Positions 37,413-45,373 of a DNA stretch of 64,000 nucleotides are shown piece by piece. Made by a program: the position numbers and the translations under genes. The stretch's first letter is position 1. Each line of letters begins with the position of its first letter. This stretch comes from Dyella sp. A6 (GTDB lineage: Bacteria > Pseudomonadota > Gammaproteobacteria > Xanthomonadales > Rhodanobacteraceae), in the NCBI RefSeq assembly GCF_036320485.1, contig NZ_CP132911.1, positions 2,852,001-2,916,000 on the forward strand, written 5' to 3'. The notes under the pieces were generated by a model. That model was not told where the DNA came from. It saw nothing but the letters and a program-made list of their open reading frames with translations, and searched no databases.

Positions 37413-37529
37413 ATGCCCGACCAGACACCACGCCCCGACCCCAATGCCGAGCTGTACGATTTCGAACCGTTACGCGTTGCACTGGCACTGGGCGCGCTGC
37501 TGCTGGCTCTTCTGCTGATGCTGCCCTGA
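37413..37529 (+). CDS. Putative 38-residue single-helix membrane peptide
   Basis: Open frame of 38 codons, hydrophilic and acidic in the first half (MPDQTPRPDPNAELYDFEP) and one hydrophobic helix in the second (VALALGALLLALLLMLP). The composition is that of a real one-pass membrane peptide. AGGA lies 12 bases before the ATG, a little far. It is followed by a second small frame and a strong terminator, which supports a transcription unit. No family recognised. Confidence 0.5.
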   Translation: MPDQTPRPDPNAELYDFEPLRVALALGALLLALLLMLP

Positions 37530-37568
37530 CCGGCGCACACGCATCACACGCTACCGAGGTTGACGGCC

Positions 37569-37703
37569 ATGAACAGACCCACCGCGTATTTCGACCCCTT
37601 CATGTTGGCTGCCGTGGAAGGCTATGCCGCGACCGGTGCAAAGGGACATGCACTGGTCGCGGCGGGGGACGACGAACCCGATCCCGACTGGCAACCGCTC
37701 TGA
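37569..37703 (+). CDS. Putative 44-residue acidic protein
   Basis: Open frame of 44 codons reading MNRPTAYFDPFMLAAVEGY and ending DDEPDPDWQPL, acidic at the C-terminus. It lies 39 bp behind the small membrane peptide and ends 38 bp before a strong rho-independent terminator, so it is probably the last gene of a short unit. The upstream ribosome site is weak (GAGGTTGACGGCC). Function unknown; it is not obviously an antitoxin or a leader peptide. Confidence 0.5.
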   Translation: MNRPTAYFDPFMLAAVEGYAATGAKGHALVAAGDDEPDPDWQPL

Positions 37704-37740
37704 ACATAACCTTCTCGGCTTTTTCCCGCCGTTCCTTCAT

Positions 37741-37766
37741 GCCCCCGTCCTGCGGGGGCTTTTTTT
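37741..37766 (+). terminator. Strong rho-independent terminator after the two small genes
   Basis: Stem GCCCCCG/CGGGGGC with loop TCCTG, followed by seven T. It is oriented for rightward transcripts and has no plus-strand gene upstream other than the two small frames. Confidence 0.9.
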
Positions 37767-37802
37767 GTCCGGCGGAATGATCCATCTGCCGCCGCAGCGA
37801 CA

Positions 37803-39389
37803 TCATTCCGTGTCGGCGGACCTGGCCCCATCGCCATGACCGCGGGACAAGACCTGCTTAAGTCCTTGCAGCAATCGCTGGGTGGAGAACGGTTTATCGA
37901 GCATGAGCACCTGCAGCCGCGACCCGGCGACAGGGACCGGCGAACCGCTTGCCCCGGTCAGCATGACCACCCCGCCGGCATAGCCGCGCTGCAGCAGTTC
38001 CGCCAGCGTGCGTTCGGCCGGGAACAGGCTCATGTCGGCATCCATCAGTACCAGGTCGGGCAGGCCGCTGGCCTCGATCCACTGCAGGGCGGCGGTACCG
38101 CTCTGGCTGACATGCACCTGGTAGCCCCAGGCATCCAGGGTGTCTCTCAGCAGCGACAGCAAGGCCACCTCTTCCGCCACGACCAGCACATGCTCGGCAC
38201 TGCCCTGCAGGTTGCCGGCCTCCTCCCCCGCTCCGACGTCGGAAGTAGACTGCGCCAGCGGAATGTAGATACGGAAACGCGTGCCCACACCCGGTTTGCT
38301 GTCCACCCGCATCACCCCGCCATGGCTGGTGACGATGCGCTGGCAGGACAGCAAGCCAAGGCCCGTACCATCCTGCTTGGTCGTGTAGAACGGCTCGAAC
38401 AGGTGCGACAGCACCTCCTCGGACATGCCAGCGCCGGTATCGGATACGGTCAGGCAAAGCCCTTGTCCAGGCCGAACCTCCTCGCCTTCCGCGAAAAACT
38501 CCGCGGACAAGGCGACCTTTTCCGTGTTGATGTGCAGCTCGCCACCGCCGGGCATCGCCTGGATCGCGTTCAACGACAGGTTGAGCAGGCACTGCTGCAA
38601 CTCGGTGTGATTGCCTTCGAAGTGCAGCTCCGGGTCATGCATGCCGATGACCAGATGGACCGAACGCGGCACACTGCCCTGCAACAGCAGGCCCAGCGCA
38701 TCGAGCAGGTCACCCAGCCGCACCTGTTCGGCACGTCGCGCCCCTCGTGCGAACGAGAGCATCGACTGCACCATCTCCAGGCCGCGCCGACCGCAGTCGC
38801 GGACCAGTGCCCCCAGCCGCGCCAGGCGCGGGTCGTCCTGGTAGTCCTGCAGGCTGTCGCCTGCCAGCAGCAGCGGCTGCAGCATGTTGCGCAGGTCATG
38901 ACTCAGCCCGCCGGCAAGCATCGCCAGGCTCTCGAACCGCTGTGCGCGGATCAGTTCCGCTTCGGCATGCCGACGTGCACGCCGCGCCTCCACTTCGCTG
39001 AGGGCACGGCGAACAGCGCTGGCCAGGCGGGCGGGATTCTGCTTGAGGATGTAGTCGGTTGCACCGTTGCGCAGTGCCTCGACAGCTGCTTCCTCGCCCA
39101 GCGTGGCGGATACATAGATGAAGGGCAGGTCGTCGCTGCGTTCACGCAGCAGTTCCAGCGCCCGCTGACCGGAAAAGCCCGGCAAGCTGAGATCGGACAG
39201 CACGATGTGCGGGTCGAACGCCTGCAGCTCGGCGATATACGCCCGCTCGTCGTCGACCACGCGCGCCTCGCAGACGATGCCATCAGCCTCCAGCTCGGCC
39301 AGCGCAAGCTCGGCATCCGGCAGACTGTCTTCCACCTGCAGCACCCGGATGCGGTGCGGTGTGGCATGGGCAATATGGTGATCGTTCAT
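37803..39389 (-). CDS. REC-histidine kinase-REC hybrid protein
   Basis: 528-residue cytoplasmic protein with no membrane segment. Domains: REC1 (residues 14-135, phosphoacceptor D66 in VLSDLSLPG), HisKA with H164 (GGLSHDLRNMLQPL), HATPase_c with N box LLNLSLNAIQAMP and G boxes DTGAGMS and GTGLGLLS, and a C-terminal REC (about 403-515) with D450. The missing sensor domain suggests it receives its signal through REC1, likely from the membrane kinase or the single-REC protein encoded upstream on the same strand. Third member of a probable phosphorelay set; a 97-bp gap separates it from the single-REC gene. Confidence 0.88.
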   Translation of the reverse strand: MNDHHIAHATPHRIRVLQVEDSLPDAELALAELEADGIVCEARVVDDERAYIAELQAFDPHIVLSDLSLPGFSGQRALELLRERSDDLPFIYVSATLGEEAAVEALRNGATDYILKQNPARLASAVRRALSEVEARRARRHAEAELIRAQRFESLAMLAGGLSHDLRNMLQPLLLAGDSLQDYQDDPRLARLGALVRDCGRRGLEMVQSMLSFARGARRAEQVRLGDLLDALGLLLQGSVPRSVHLVIGMHDPELHFEGNHTELQQCLLNLSLNAIQAMPGGGELHINTEKVALSAEFFAEGEEVRPGQGLCLTVSDTGAGMSEEVLSHLFEPFYTTKQDGTGLGLLSCQRIVTSHGGVMRVDSKPGVGTRFRIYIPLAQSTSDVGAGEEAGNLQGSAEHVLVVAEEVALLSLLRDTLDAWGYQVHVSQSGTAALQWIEASGLPDLVLMDADMSLFPAERTLAELLQRGYAGGVVMLTGASGSPVPVAGSRLQVLMLDKPFSTQRLLQGLKQVLSRGHGDGARSADTE

Positions 39390-39486
39390 TCACGCATCCG
39401 TGATCGTCCAAGCGTTTCCGCAATCCACCTTCAAAACGAATCGCCCGATATCGTTCGGCCACTGCGGGTCAATCCGACACCCCGGG

Positions 39487-39933
39487 TCAGTCCGAATCGG
39501 GCGACTGGTTCAGTACCGCCCAGAACTGGCCCAGCGTGCGCACGGCATCGAAGAACTGACCCACGTCCACGGGTTTGATCACGTAGGCGTTGGCGCCCAG
39601 ATCCCAGCTGCGTGCCAGGTCGCTCTCCTCACGCGAGGACGACAGGATAACCACCGGAATGCGGCGCAGCTTCTCGTCCTCGCGCATGTGGGTGAGCACA
39701 TCCAGGCCGTTCATCCGCGGCATCTTGATGTCCAGCAAAACCACTACCGGATCGCCATCCGTACGACCGGCAAAGGCGCCACGCGCATGCAGCCAGTCCA
39801 GGCAATCGACGCCATCCTCGACATGCACGACAGGGTTGGCAAGGTTCGCCTCCTGCAGCGCATCCATCGCCATCTCGGCGTCGGCCAGGCTGTCCTCGAC
39901 AAGCAGGATGGGGCGCAAGCAGGTTTTCATCAT
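39487..39933 (-). CDS. Single-domain response regulator (Rcp1-like)
   Basis: 148-residue stand-alone receiver with acidic pocket E13-D14, phosphoacceptor D68 in VVVLLDIKMPRMNGLDVL, and the conserved lysine in YVIKPVD. The RSWDLGANAYVIKPV pattern is that of Rcp1-type receivers paired with phytochrome-like kinases. It has no output domain. Its ATG overlaps the stop of the CHASE3 kinase (ATGA), so the pair is made together. Confidence 0.9.
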   Translation of the reverse strand: MMKTCLRPILLVEDSLADAEMAMDALQEANLANPVVHVEDGVDCLDWLHARGAFAGRTDGDPVVVLLDIKMPRMNGLDVLTHMREDEKLRRIPVVILSSSREESDLARSWDLGANAYVIKPVDVGQFFDAVRTLGQFWAVLNQSPDSD

Positions 39934-41735
39934 GATGGATTCCGTGCGTGGGTCGTGGTCGGCTCAGTCGCCGACAGGGTGAAATGGAATCGCGCGCCCT
40001 GGTCCGGCTCGGCCTCGGCCCAGACCCGGCCGCCGTGACGCATGACGATGCGTCGCACATTGGCCAGCCCGATGCCGTTGCCCGGGAACTCGGAGGCACG
40101 ATGCAGTCGCTGGAACACGCCGAACAGCTTGCCCGCGTACTGCATGTCGAAACCGGCACCGTTGTCGGAAACGGTGAACTCGTAGTCACCGCTGGGCGTA
40201 CGGCGCGAGCTCACCTCGATCTGCGCCAGTTCACGCTGACGGGTGTATTTCACCGCGTTGCCGATCAGGTTCTGCCACACCGTGCGCAGCATGTTTTCGT
40301 CACCGACCACCACCGGTAGCGGCGCGATCTTCCAGCTGACATGGCGGTCTTCGGCGTCCGCCTCGGCCATGGCGCGGGCCTCTTCCACCAGCGACTGCAT
40401 GTCGACCGGCTGCAGGCGCAGTGCGCCACGTCCCAGGCGGGAAAACACCAGCAGGTCGTCGATCAGCAGCGCCATCCGCTTCGATGCGTCGCGGATCACT
40501 TCCAGGTAGTGCCGGGCACGTTCGTCGGCCTGATCGCCAAGATGCTGCTCGAGCTTGCCGGCGAAGCCGGCGATGTGACGCAACGGCGCACGCAAGTCGT
40601 GCGAGACGGAATAGCTGAATGCCTCCAGCTCGCGGTTGACGTCGGAGATCTGCGCTACCTTGCCTTCGAGCTGGTGGTTGAGCTCGGTCACCTGCTGCTC
40701 GGCCAGCGCACGCGCGGTGACGTCACTGACCGTCAGCAGCAATGCCGGTGCGTCGCTGTCGTCCTGCTGCAGTCGCCGGGCATTGATCACCACATGACGC
40801 TCGACATCGTCGATGGTCCGCTGCACCAGTTCGTAGTCCCACAGTTCGCGGTCGCGCAACAACACGTCGGTGAGCCGCTGCAGCAGCGCCTGGTTGCTCC
40901 ACGCTCCATTGCCGATCTCGGCCAGCGGCTGTCCGCGCGCATCGTCCGACACGCCGTACAACTCACTGAAGGCCGCATTGACCAGCAGCGTCTGCAGCTC
41001 ATCATCGAGCAAGGCGATCGGTTCGCGCACCGCCTGCACGATCAGCCGCGAACGCCTCACTGCCTGCCCTTCGCGGATCTCGGCACGCAACCGCCGGCCA
41101 ATCTGGCGTTCCGAAACCACCACCACGATCGCCAGCAGCAGGACCTGGGCCGCGGCAGTGATGGCCAGCACCAGGCTGCTGTCGAACGACTGCTTCCGTG
41201 CCGCGACGCGCCGAGCCTGCAAGGCACGTTCCTGGCTGGTGACGATCTGACTGGTAAGGGTGTCGATGTTGTAGAGCTTTCCGGCGTCCTGCATGGACGT
41301 GTTGGCACCGGCCAGATCACCCTGCCGGAAACGCAGCATCGCCTGATCCATCAGCGCCAGCCGACCGCTGACCGCGGTGGCGAGCGCGCTGATCTGTCCG
41401 CGCTCCTGCGCACTGTCGTTACGCCGGCGCAGCTCCTCGAGCAGGGCTGGCGCTTCGTGGTCGGCCCGCTGCGCGCGCGCCAGCACGGTGGCATTCTGTT
41501 CGCCGGCCAGCATGCGATAGATCGCGGCCTCGCTGTCCCTGACGGTGTAGGCGATGCGGTAGACCAGCGCACTGGCCTCGGCCGAATGGGTGACCTGCCC
41601 CCCTGCATCCAGCGCCAGCTGGGCACCGCTGCGGGTGATCATGTAGGGCAACGCGACGATCACCAGCACGGCGAACAACAGGCTGACGATGCGCCAGCGC
41701 AGCGCCACTACATCCCGCATGCCTTTCCGGATCAT
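39930..41735 (-). CDS. CHASE3-PAS sensor histidine kinase
   Basis: 601-residue membrane kinase. Helix 1 is residues 14-33, a periplasmic CHASE3 domain runs to about 185, helix 2 is 188-207, a PAS domain spans about 230-345, a short coiled coil follows, then HisKA with H379 (SVSHDLRAPLRHIAG) and HATPase_c (NLIGNAVKYTRQ, DNGAGFDM, GNGIGLANV). The kinase core is of the phytochrome-like group, without a GAF-PHY photosensor. It heads an operon with the Rcp1-like receiver and, beyond, a REC-kinase-REC protein. The signal is unknown. ATG 41735 has AGGG upstream; ATG 41720 is an alternative. Confidence 0.9.
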   Translation of the reverse strand: MIRKGMRDVVALRWRIVSLLFAVLVIVALPYMITRSGAQLALDAGGQVTHSAEASALVYRIAYTVRDSEAAIYRMLAGEQNATVLARAQRADHEAPALLEELRRRNDSAQERGQISALATAVSGRLALMDQAMLRFRQGDLAGANTSMQDAGKLYNIDTLTSQIVTSQERALQARRVAARKQSFDSSLVLAITAAAQVLLLAIVVVVSERQIGRRLRAEIREGQAVRRSRLIVQAVREPIALLDDELQTLLVNAAFSELYGVSDDARGQPLAEIGNGAWSNQALLQRLTDVLLRDRELWDYELVQRTIDDVERHVVINARRLQQDDSDAPALLLTVSDVTARALAEQQVTELNHQLEGKVAQISDVNRELEAFSYSVSHDLRAPLRHIAGFAGKLEQHLGDQADERARHYLEVIRDASKRMALLIDDLLVFSRLGRGALRLQPVDMQSLVEEARAMAEADAEDRHVSWKIAPLPVVVGDENMLRTVWQNLIGNAVKYTRQRELAQIEVSSRRTPSGDYEFTVSDNGAGFDMQYAGKLFGVFQRLHRASEFPGNGIGLANVRRIVMRHGGRVWAEAEPDQGARFHFTLSATEPTTTHARNPS

Positions 41736-41815
41736 TGACCAGCCCTGTCATCCATACCGGAATAATCTGACATGTTGGCGGCGAGCGCCAGATCGGCCTC
41801 GCCGCCTGTACTCCG

Positions 41816-44152
41816 TCAAGGCTCGTACCGGCTCATTGACGTCGGCCGTCCGGCCACGCTGCGACCCCACTGGCGGTTGGGCGTGGCCTGCATGGTGAAG
41901 TGCAGCACGCCGCCATCGACGATATCGGCGTGGCGCAGATACACCCGATCCAGCGGCTTGCCGTTCAGCGTGACCTTGCCGACATAGGGGTGCGCCGCAT
42001 CAAGATGGTCAGCCACCATGGTGAAGGTGTGGCCGTTCTCCAGGTGGATCACGGCCTTCGGCACGAACGGCCGGCCGATGGCGTATTCGTTGCTGGCCGG
42101 CGTCACCGGGTAGAAACCCAGCGCGGTGAAGATGTACCAGGCCGACATCTGGCCAAGATCGTCGTTGCCGGCCAGGCCGTCGGGCCGTGCATCGTACTGG
42201 CTGTCCATGATCTGCTTCAGGCGCTGCTGGGTCTTCCACGGCGCACCGGCGTAGTCGTACAGGTACGCGATGTGGTGGCTGGGCTCGTTGCCGTGCGCGT
42301 ACCAGCCAATCAGCCCGGTGATGTCCTCCACGTTCTTGAAGTGGCCGGGATCGACCTTGGCGTCGAACAGTTCGTCCAGCTTGGTGACGAATTTGGCATC
42401 GCCGCCCATCGCCCGGATCAGCCCTGCCACATCCTGCGGCACGTACCAGGAATACTGCCAGGCATTGCCTTCGGTGTAGTCGCTGCCGTAACCGGCGTAG
42501 GTGGGGTCGAACGGCGTGCGGAACTTGCCGTCACTGAGCTTGGCGCGCATGAAACCGGTCTTCGGGTCCCATACGTTGCGCCAGTTGGCCGCGCGCTTTT
42601 CGAACTCGGCGGCAATCCTGGTCTTGCCCATCGCCCGCGCCATCTGCGCCAGCGACCAGTCGTCGTAGGCGTACTCCAGCGTCTTCGACGCCGCTTCCGG
42701 TTCCTTGTCGATCGGCACGTAGCCCAGCTTCATGTAGTCGGCCAGGTCGCCGTAGGGACCATAGGTGGCGCTGGCGATCATCGCCTTGAGCGCCTTGTCG
42801 GCATCGAAGCCGCGCACGCCCTGCATGTAGGCGTCGGCAATCACCGGCACCGCGTGGTAGCCGATCATGCACCAGGTCTCCAGCCCCTGGTACGCCCATA
42901 CCGGCAGGATGCCGAACGGGCTGTGCTGCTGTGCCGCCACCAGCGAGCGCACGAACTGCGAGCTGAGGTCCGGCCGCAGCAGCGCCATCAGCGGCTGCTG
43001 CGCGCGGTAGACGTCCCACAGCGACCACGTGGAGTAGAAGTCGAAGCCATGGGCCGTGTGCACGCCATGGTCCGGGCCGCGGTATTCGCTGTTCACGTCC
43101 ATGCTCAGGGTGGGCGACAGCATGGCGTGATAGAGAGACGTGTAGAACTGGGTCCGCTGGTTCGGCGTGCCCGACACGTCGATCACCGACAGCGCCTTGT
43201 TCCAGGCCGCCATGGCCTCGGCGCGACGGGCGTCGAAATTCCAGCCCTTGCCGTCCTTGTCCAGGTTGGCAATGGCATTCGCCTCGCTCACCGGCGAGAT
43301 CGACACCTTCACCAGCAGCGGCTTCTGCAGCTTGCCGAAGTCGAATACGCCCTCAAGTGCGCGGCCATTTTCCGCATCGTGATCCACTGGCTGGTTGCCC
43401 GGGCCCTTGAAGCCCTTGTAGATCAGGTTCGTCTCGCGGTCGTACAGGGTCCGCGACACCATCGGTTGCGAAAAACGCATGGCGAAGCACAGCACGCGGC
43501 CGGGTGCCCAGCCGCGGGTCATGCGGCAACCCGACACCGTACCGTCCGGACGCACGCGCAGCCGTGCCCAGAGCACCTTGCCCGGGTAGTCGTAGATGCT
43601 AGGCCGAAGGTCCAGCAGCACGTGGGCCGGCTGGTTCTTCGGGAACGTGTAGCGGTGCCAGCCCACCCGGCGGCCGGCAGTCAGCTCGGCGCGAATGCCG
43701 TAGTCGCTCAGCGTCACCGCGTAATAGCCCGCCTGCTCCACTTCGGTGTTGTGGCTGAAACGCGAACGGTAACCGCTGCCGGGCTTGGCCGGATCACCCG
43801 GATCCAGCCTGACCGCACCGGCGATCGGCATCACCAGCACGTCGCCCAGGTCCGAATGGCCCGAGCCGGAAAAGTGGGTGTGCGAAAAGCCCATGATGGT
43901 GGGGTCGCCGTACTGGTAACCGGCAGCCCAGGCGTAGGCATGCTTGAAATTCGGCATGGCGGTATCGGGCGACAGCTGGATCATGCCGAACGGCACGGTG
44001 GCCCCGGGAAACGTATGGCCGGCACCACCGGTGCCGATGCGCGGATCGACCGCGGCGGCAGGCCCTGTCGCCGCCATGGTCAGGCCAGGCAGCAGACCAA
44101 GACTGCAGGTGAGGATGATCGGCAGGTACGACAGCATCGGGCGGCGCGGCAT
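41816..44152 (-). CDS. GH92 alpha-mannosidase (secreted)
   Basis: Calcium-dependent inverting exo-alpha-mannosidase that releases mannose from alpha-mannosides such as N-glycans or yeast mannan. The 778-residue protein has a signal peptide (1-27), the N-terminal beta-sandwich beginning VDPRIGTGGAGHTFPGATVPFG, and the (alpha/alpha)6 barrel with AYDDWSLAQMA, the general acid E623 in GNEPSHH, and the base pair D664-D665 in GNDDLGQMSAWYIF. It is divergent from the lacI-MFS-kinase-isomerase operon and has a LacI-type operator just before its start. Whether it cuts 1,2-, 1,3- or 1,6-linkages is not readable. Confidence 0.92.
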   Translation of the reverse strand: MPRRPMLSYLPIILTCSLGLLPGLTMAATGPAAAVDPRIGTGGAGHTFPGATVPFGMIQLSPDTAMPNFKHAYAWAAGYQYGDPTIMGFSHTHFSGSGHSDLGDVLVMPIAGAVRLDPGDPAKPGSGYRSRFSHNTEVEQAGYYAVTLSDYGIRAELTAGRRVGWHRYTFPKNQPAHVLLDLRPSIYDYPGKVLWARLRVRPDGTVSGCRMTRGWAPGRVLCFAMRFSQPMVSRTLYDRETNLIYKGFKGPGNQPVDHDAENGRALEGVFDFGKLQKPLLVKVSISPVSEANAIANLDKDGKGWNFDARRAEAMAAWNKALSVIDVSGTPNQRTQFYTSLYHAMLSPTLSMDVNSEYRGPDHGVHTAHGFDFYSTWSLWDVYRAQQPLMALLRPDLSSQFVRSLVAAQQHSPFGILPVWAYQGLETWCMIGYHAVPVIADAYMQGVRGFDADKALKAMIASATYGPYGDLADYMKLGYVPIDKEPEAASKTLEYAYDDWSLAQMARAMGKTRIAAEFEKRAANWRNVWDPKTGFMRAKLSDGKFRTPFDPTYAGYGSDYTEGNAWQYSWYVPQDVAGLIRAMGGDAKFVTKLDELFDAKVDPGHFKNVEDITGLIGWYAHGNEPSHHIAYLYDYAGAPWKTQQRLKQIMDSQYDARPDGLAGNDDLGQMSAWYIFTALGFYPVTPASNEYAIGRPFVPKAVIHLENGHTFTMVADHLDAAHPYVGKVTLNGKPLDRVYLRHADIVDGGVLHFTMQATPNRQWGRSVAGRPTSMSRYEP

Positions 44153-44172
44153 GTCAGGTCCTCAGGGCATGA

Positions 44173-44188
44173 TTTGGATCGTTTGAAA
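44173..44188. promoter_or_regulatory. LacI-type operator next to the GH92 start
   Basis: TTTGGATCGTTTGAAA matches the palindrome TTTGNANCGNTNCAAA with one mismatch. It is 21 bp upstream of the GH92 start codon, a repressing position. The same 11-base core TTTGGATCGTT recurs at 44274. Confidence 0.65.
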
Positions 44189-44273
44189 TATGCAAACTAG
44201 CATCTGCTGACCGGGCGCCGCATGTTGCACTGCACGAATACAAATTTCCCGCGATCGGCGAGATTCGGTTACA

Positions 44274-44289
44274 TTTGGATCGTTACAAA
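44274..44289. promoter_or_regulatory. LacI-type operator upstream of lacI
   Basis: TTTGGATCGTTACAAA is a full match to TTTGNANCGNTNCAAA with a central CG, as in LacI/CcpA-type operators. It lies 16 bp before the lacI start codon and 101 bp from the similar site at 44173, suggesting autoregulation and possible looping. Confidence 0.7.
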
Positions 44290-44305
44290 CCGGGGAATAT
44301 CCAGC

Positions 44306-45358
44306 ATGGGGAGCACTCCGCAGGTTCGACGCAAAGTTACGCTGAGCGACATCGCAGCCGGCTGCGATGTTTCGCGCGCCACGGTATCGCTGGTGCTGCG
44401 CGGCAGTCCGCTGGTGAACAAGAACACCCGTGCCCGCGTGGAAGCGGAGCTGCGTCGCCAAGGGTACGTCTATAACCGCGCCGCAGCCAACCTGCGCCGG
44501 CGCACCACATCCAGCATCGCGCTGGTGCTCAACGACCTGGCCAATCCGTTCTTTGCCGAATTCGCCGCCGGCGTGGACGATGCCGTGGGCGGTGCTGGCT
44601 TCGTCACCCTGCTCGGCAGCAGCGCGGAATCGACCAAGCGCGAGCAGGCCGTGTTGGGCTCACTGGTGGAACATGGTCCAGGCGGCATCATCCTGTCACC
44701 GGCCGAGGGCAGCGACGCACGCAAGGTCCTGGCCGCGGTGGGCGAACACATGCCCTTGCTGCTGTTCAACCGCGAACTGGATGGCAGCCTGCCCGAGGTA
44801 GCGCACTGGGACACCCTGGCACTGGACAACCAGCACGGCGCGCAGATGGCGACCGAACACCTGCTCTCGCTGGGACACAAGCGCATTGCCTTCTTTGGCG
44901 GCCATCGCGACTCCAGCTCGTGCCGCCAACGTCGCGAAGGCTACCGCCAGGCGATGCAGGCCGCCGGCCTGCGCGTCGAATCGCAATGGATGATCGAAAG
45001 TGCACCGACCCGCCTGGATGCCGCACACCAGGCCGGCGCGCTGTTCGCCGGCAAGACCTCGCCCACCGCGGCCGTCTGCTACAACGACGCGGTGGCGCTG
45101 GGCCTGATGCTGGGCCTCTACCAGCATGGCCGACGCCCTGGTCACGACTTTGCCTTGACCGGCTTCGACGATATCGCCGAGGCACAGGTCAGCATGCCGC
45201 CATTGACCACGCTTTCCACCGTGCCGCGGGAACGCGGCAAGCAGGCCGCCGCACTGCTGCTGCATCGGCTGCACCACCCGGACACGCCGGCCAGCCGCAC
45301 CATCGCACCGGTAACGCTGGTCGTCCGCGACAGCAGCTGCCCGCCCCCTACCGCCTGA
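44306..45358 (+). CDS. LacI-family regulator of the mannose locus
   Basis: 350-residue regulator with an N-terminal helix-turn-helix (VTLSDIAAGCDVSRATVSLVLRG) and hinge helix (NRAAANLRRR), followed by a periplasmic-binding-like sensor domain (SIALVLNDLANPFFAEF, TGFDDIAEAQVSMPPLTTL). It sits between the divergent GH92 gene and the MFS gene. Two palindromes that suit a LacI dimer lie in its promoter region. A sugar of the pathway, mannose or fructose or their phosphates, is the likely inducer. ATG 44306 follows CGGGGAA; the frame begins 28 codons earlier but those cover the operator. Confidence 0.92.
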   Translation: MGSTPQVRRKVTLSDIAAGCDVSRATVSLVLRGSPLVNKNTRARVEAELRRQGYVYNRAAANLRRRTTSSIALVLNDLANPFFAEFAAGVDDAVGGAGFVTLLGSSAESTKREQAVLGSLVEHGPGGIILSPAEGSDARKVLAAVGEHMPLLLFNRELDGSLPEVAHWDTLALDNQHGAQMATEHLLSLGHKRIAFFGGHRDSSSCRQRREGYRQAMQAAGLRVESQWMIESAPTRLDAAHQAGALFAGKTSPTAAVCYNDAVALGLMLGLYQHGRRPGHDFALTGFDDIAEAQVSMPPLTTLSTVPRERGKQAAALLLHRLHHPDTPASRTIAPVTLVVRDSSCPPPTA

Positions 45359-45373
45359 GCCAGGGAGACACGC

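Noticed and set aside
37836..39578. 580-codon plus-strand frame opposite the REC-kinase-REC gene
   Set aside because: Fully antisense to a protein with intact kinase and receiver motifs; Gln/His/Arg-rich shadow without a recognisable domain.
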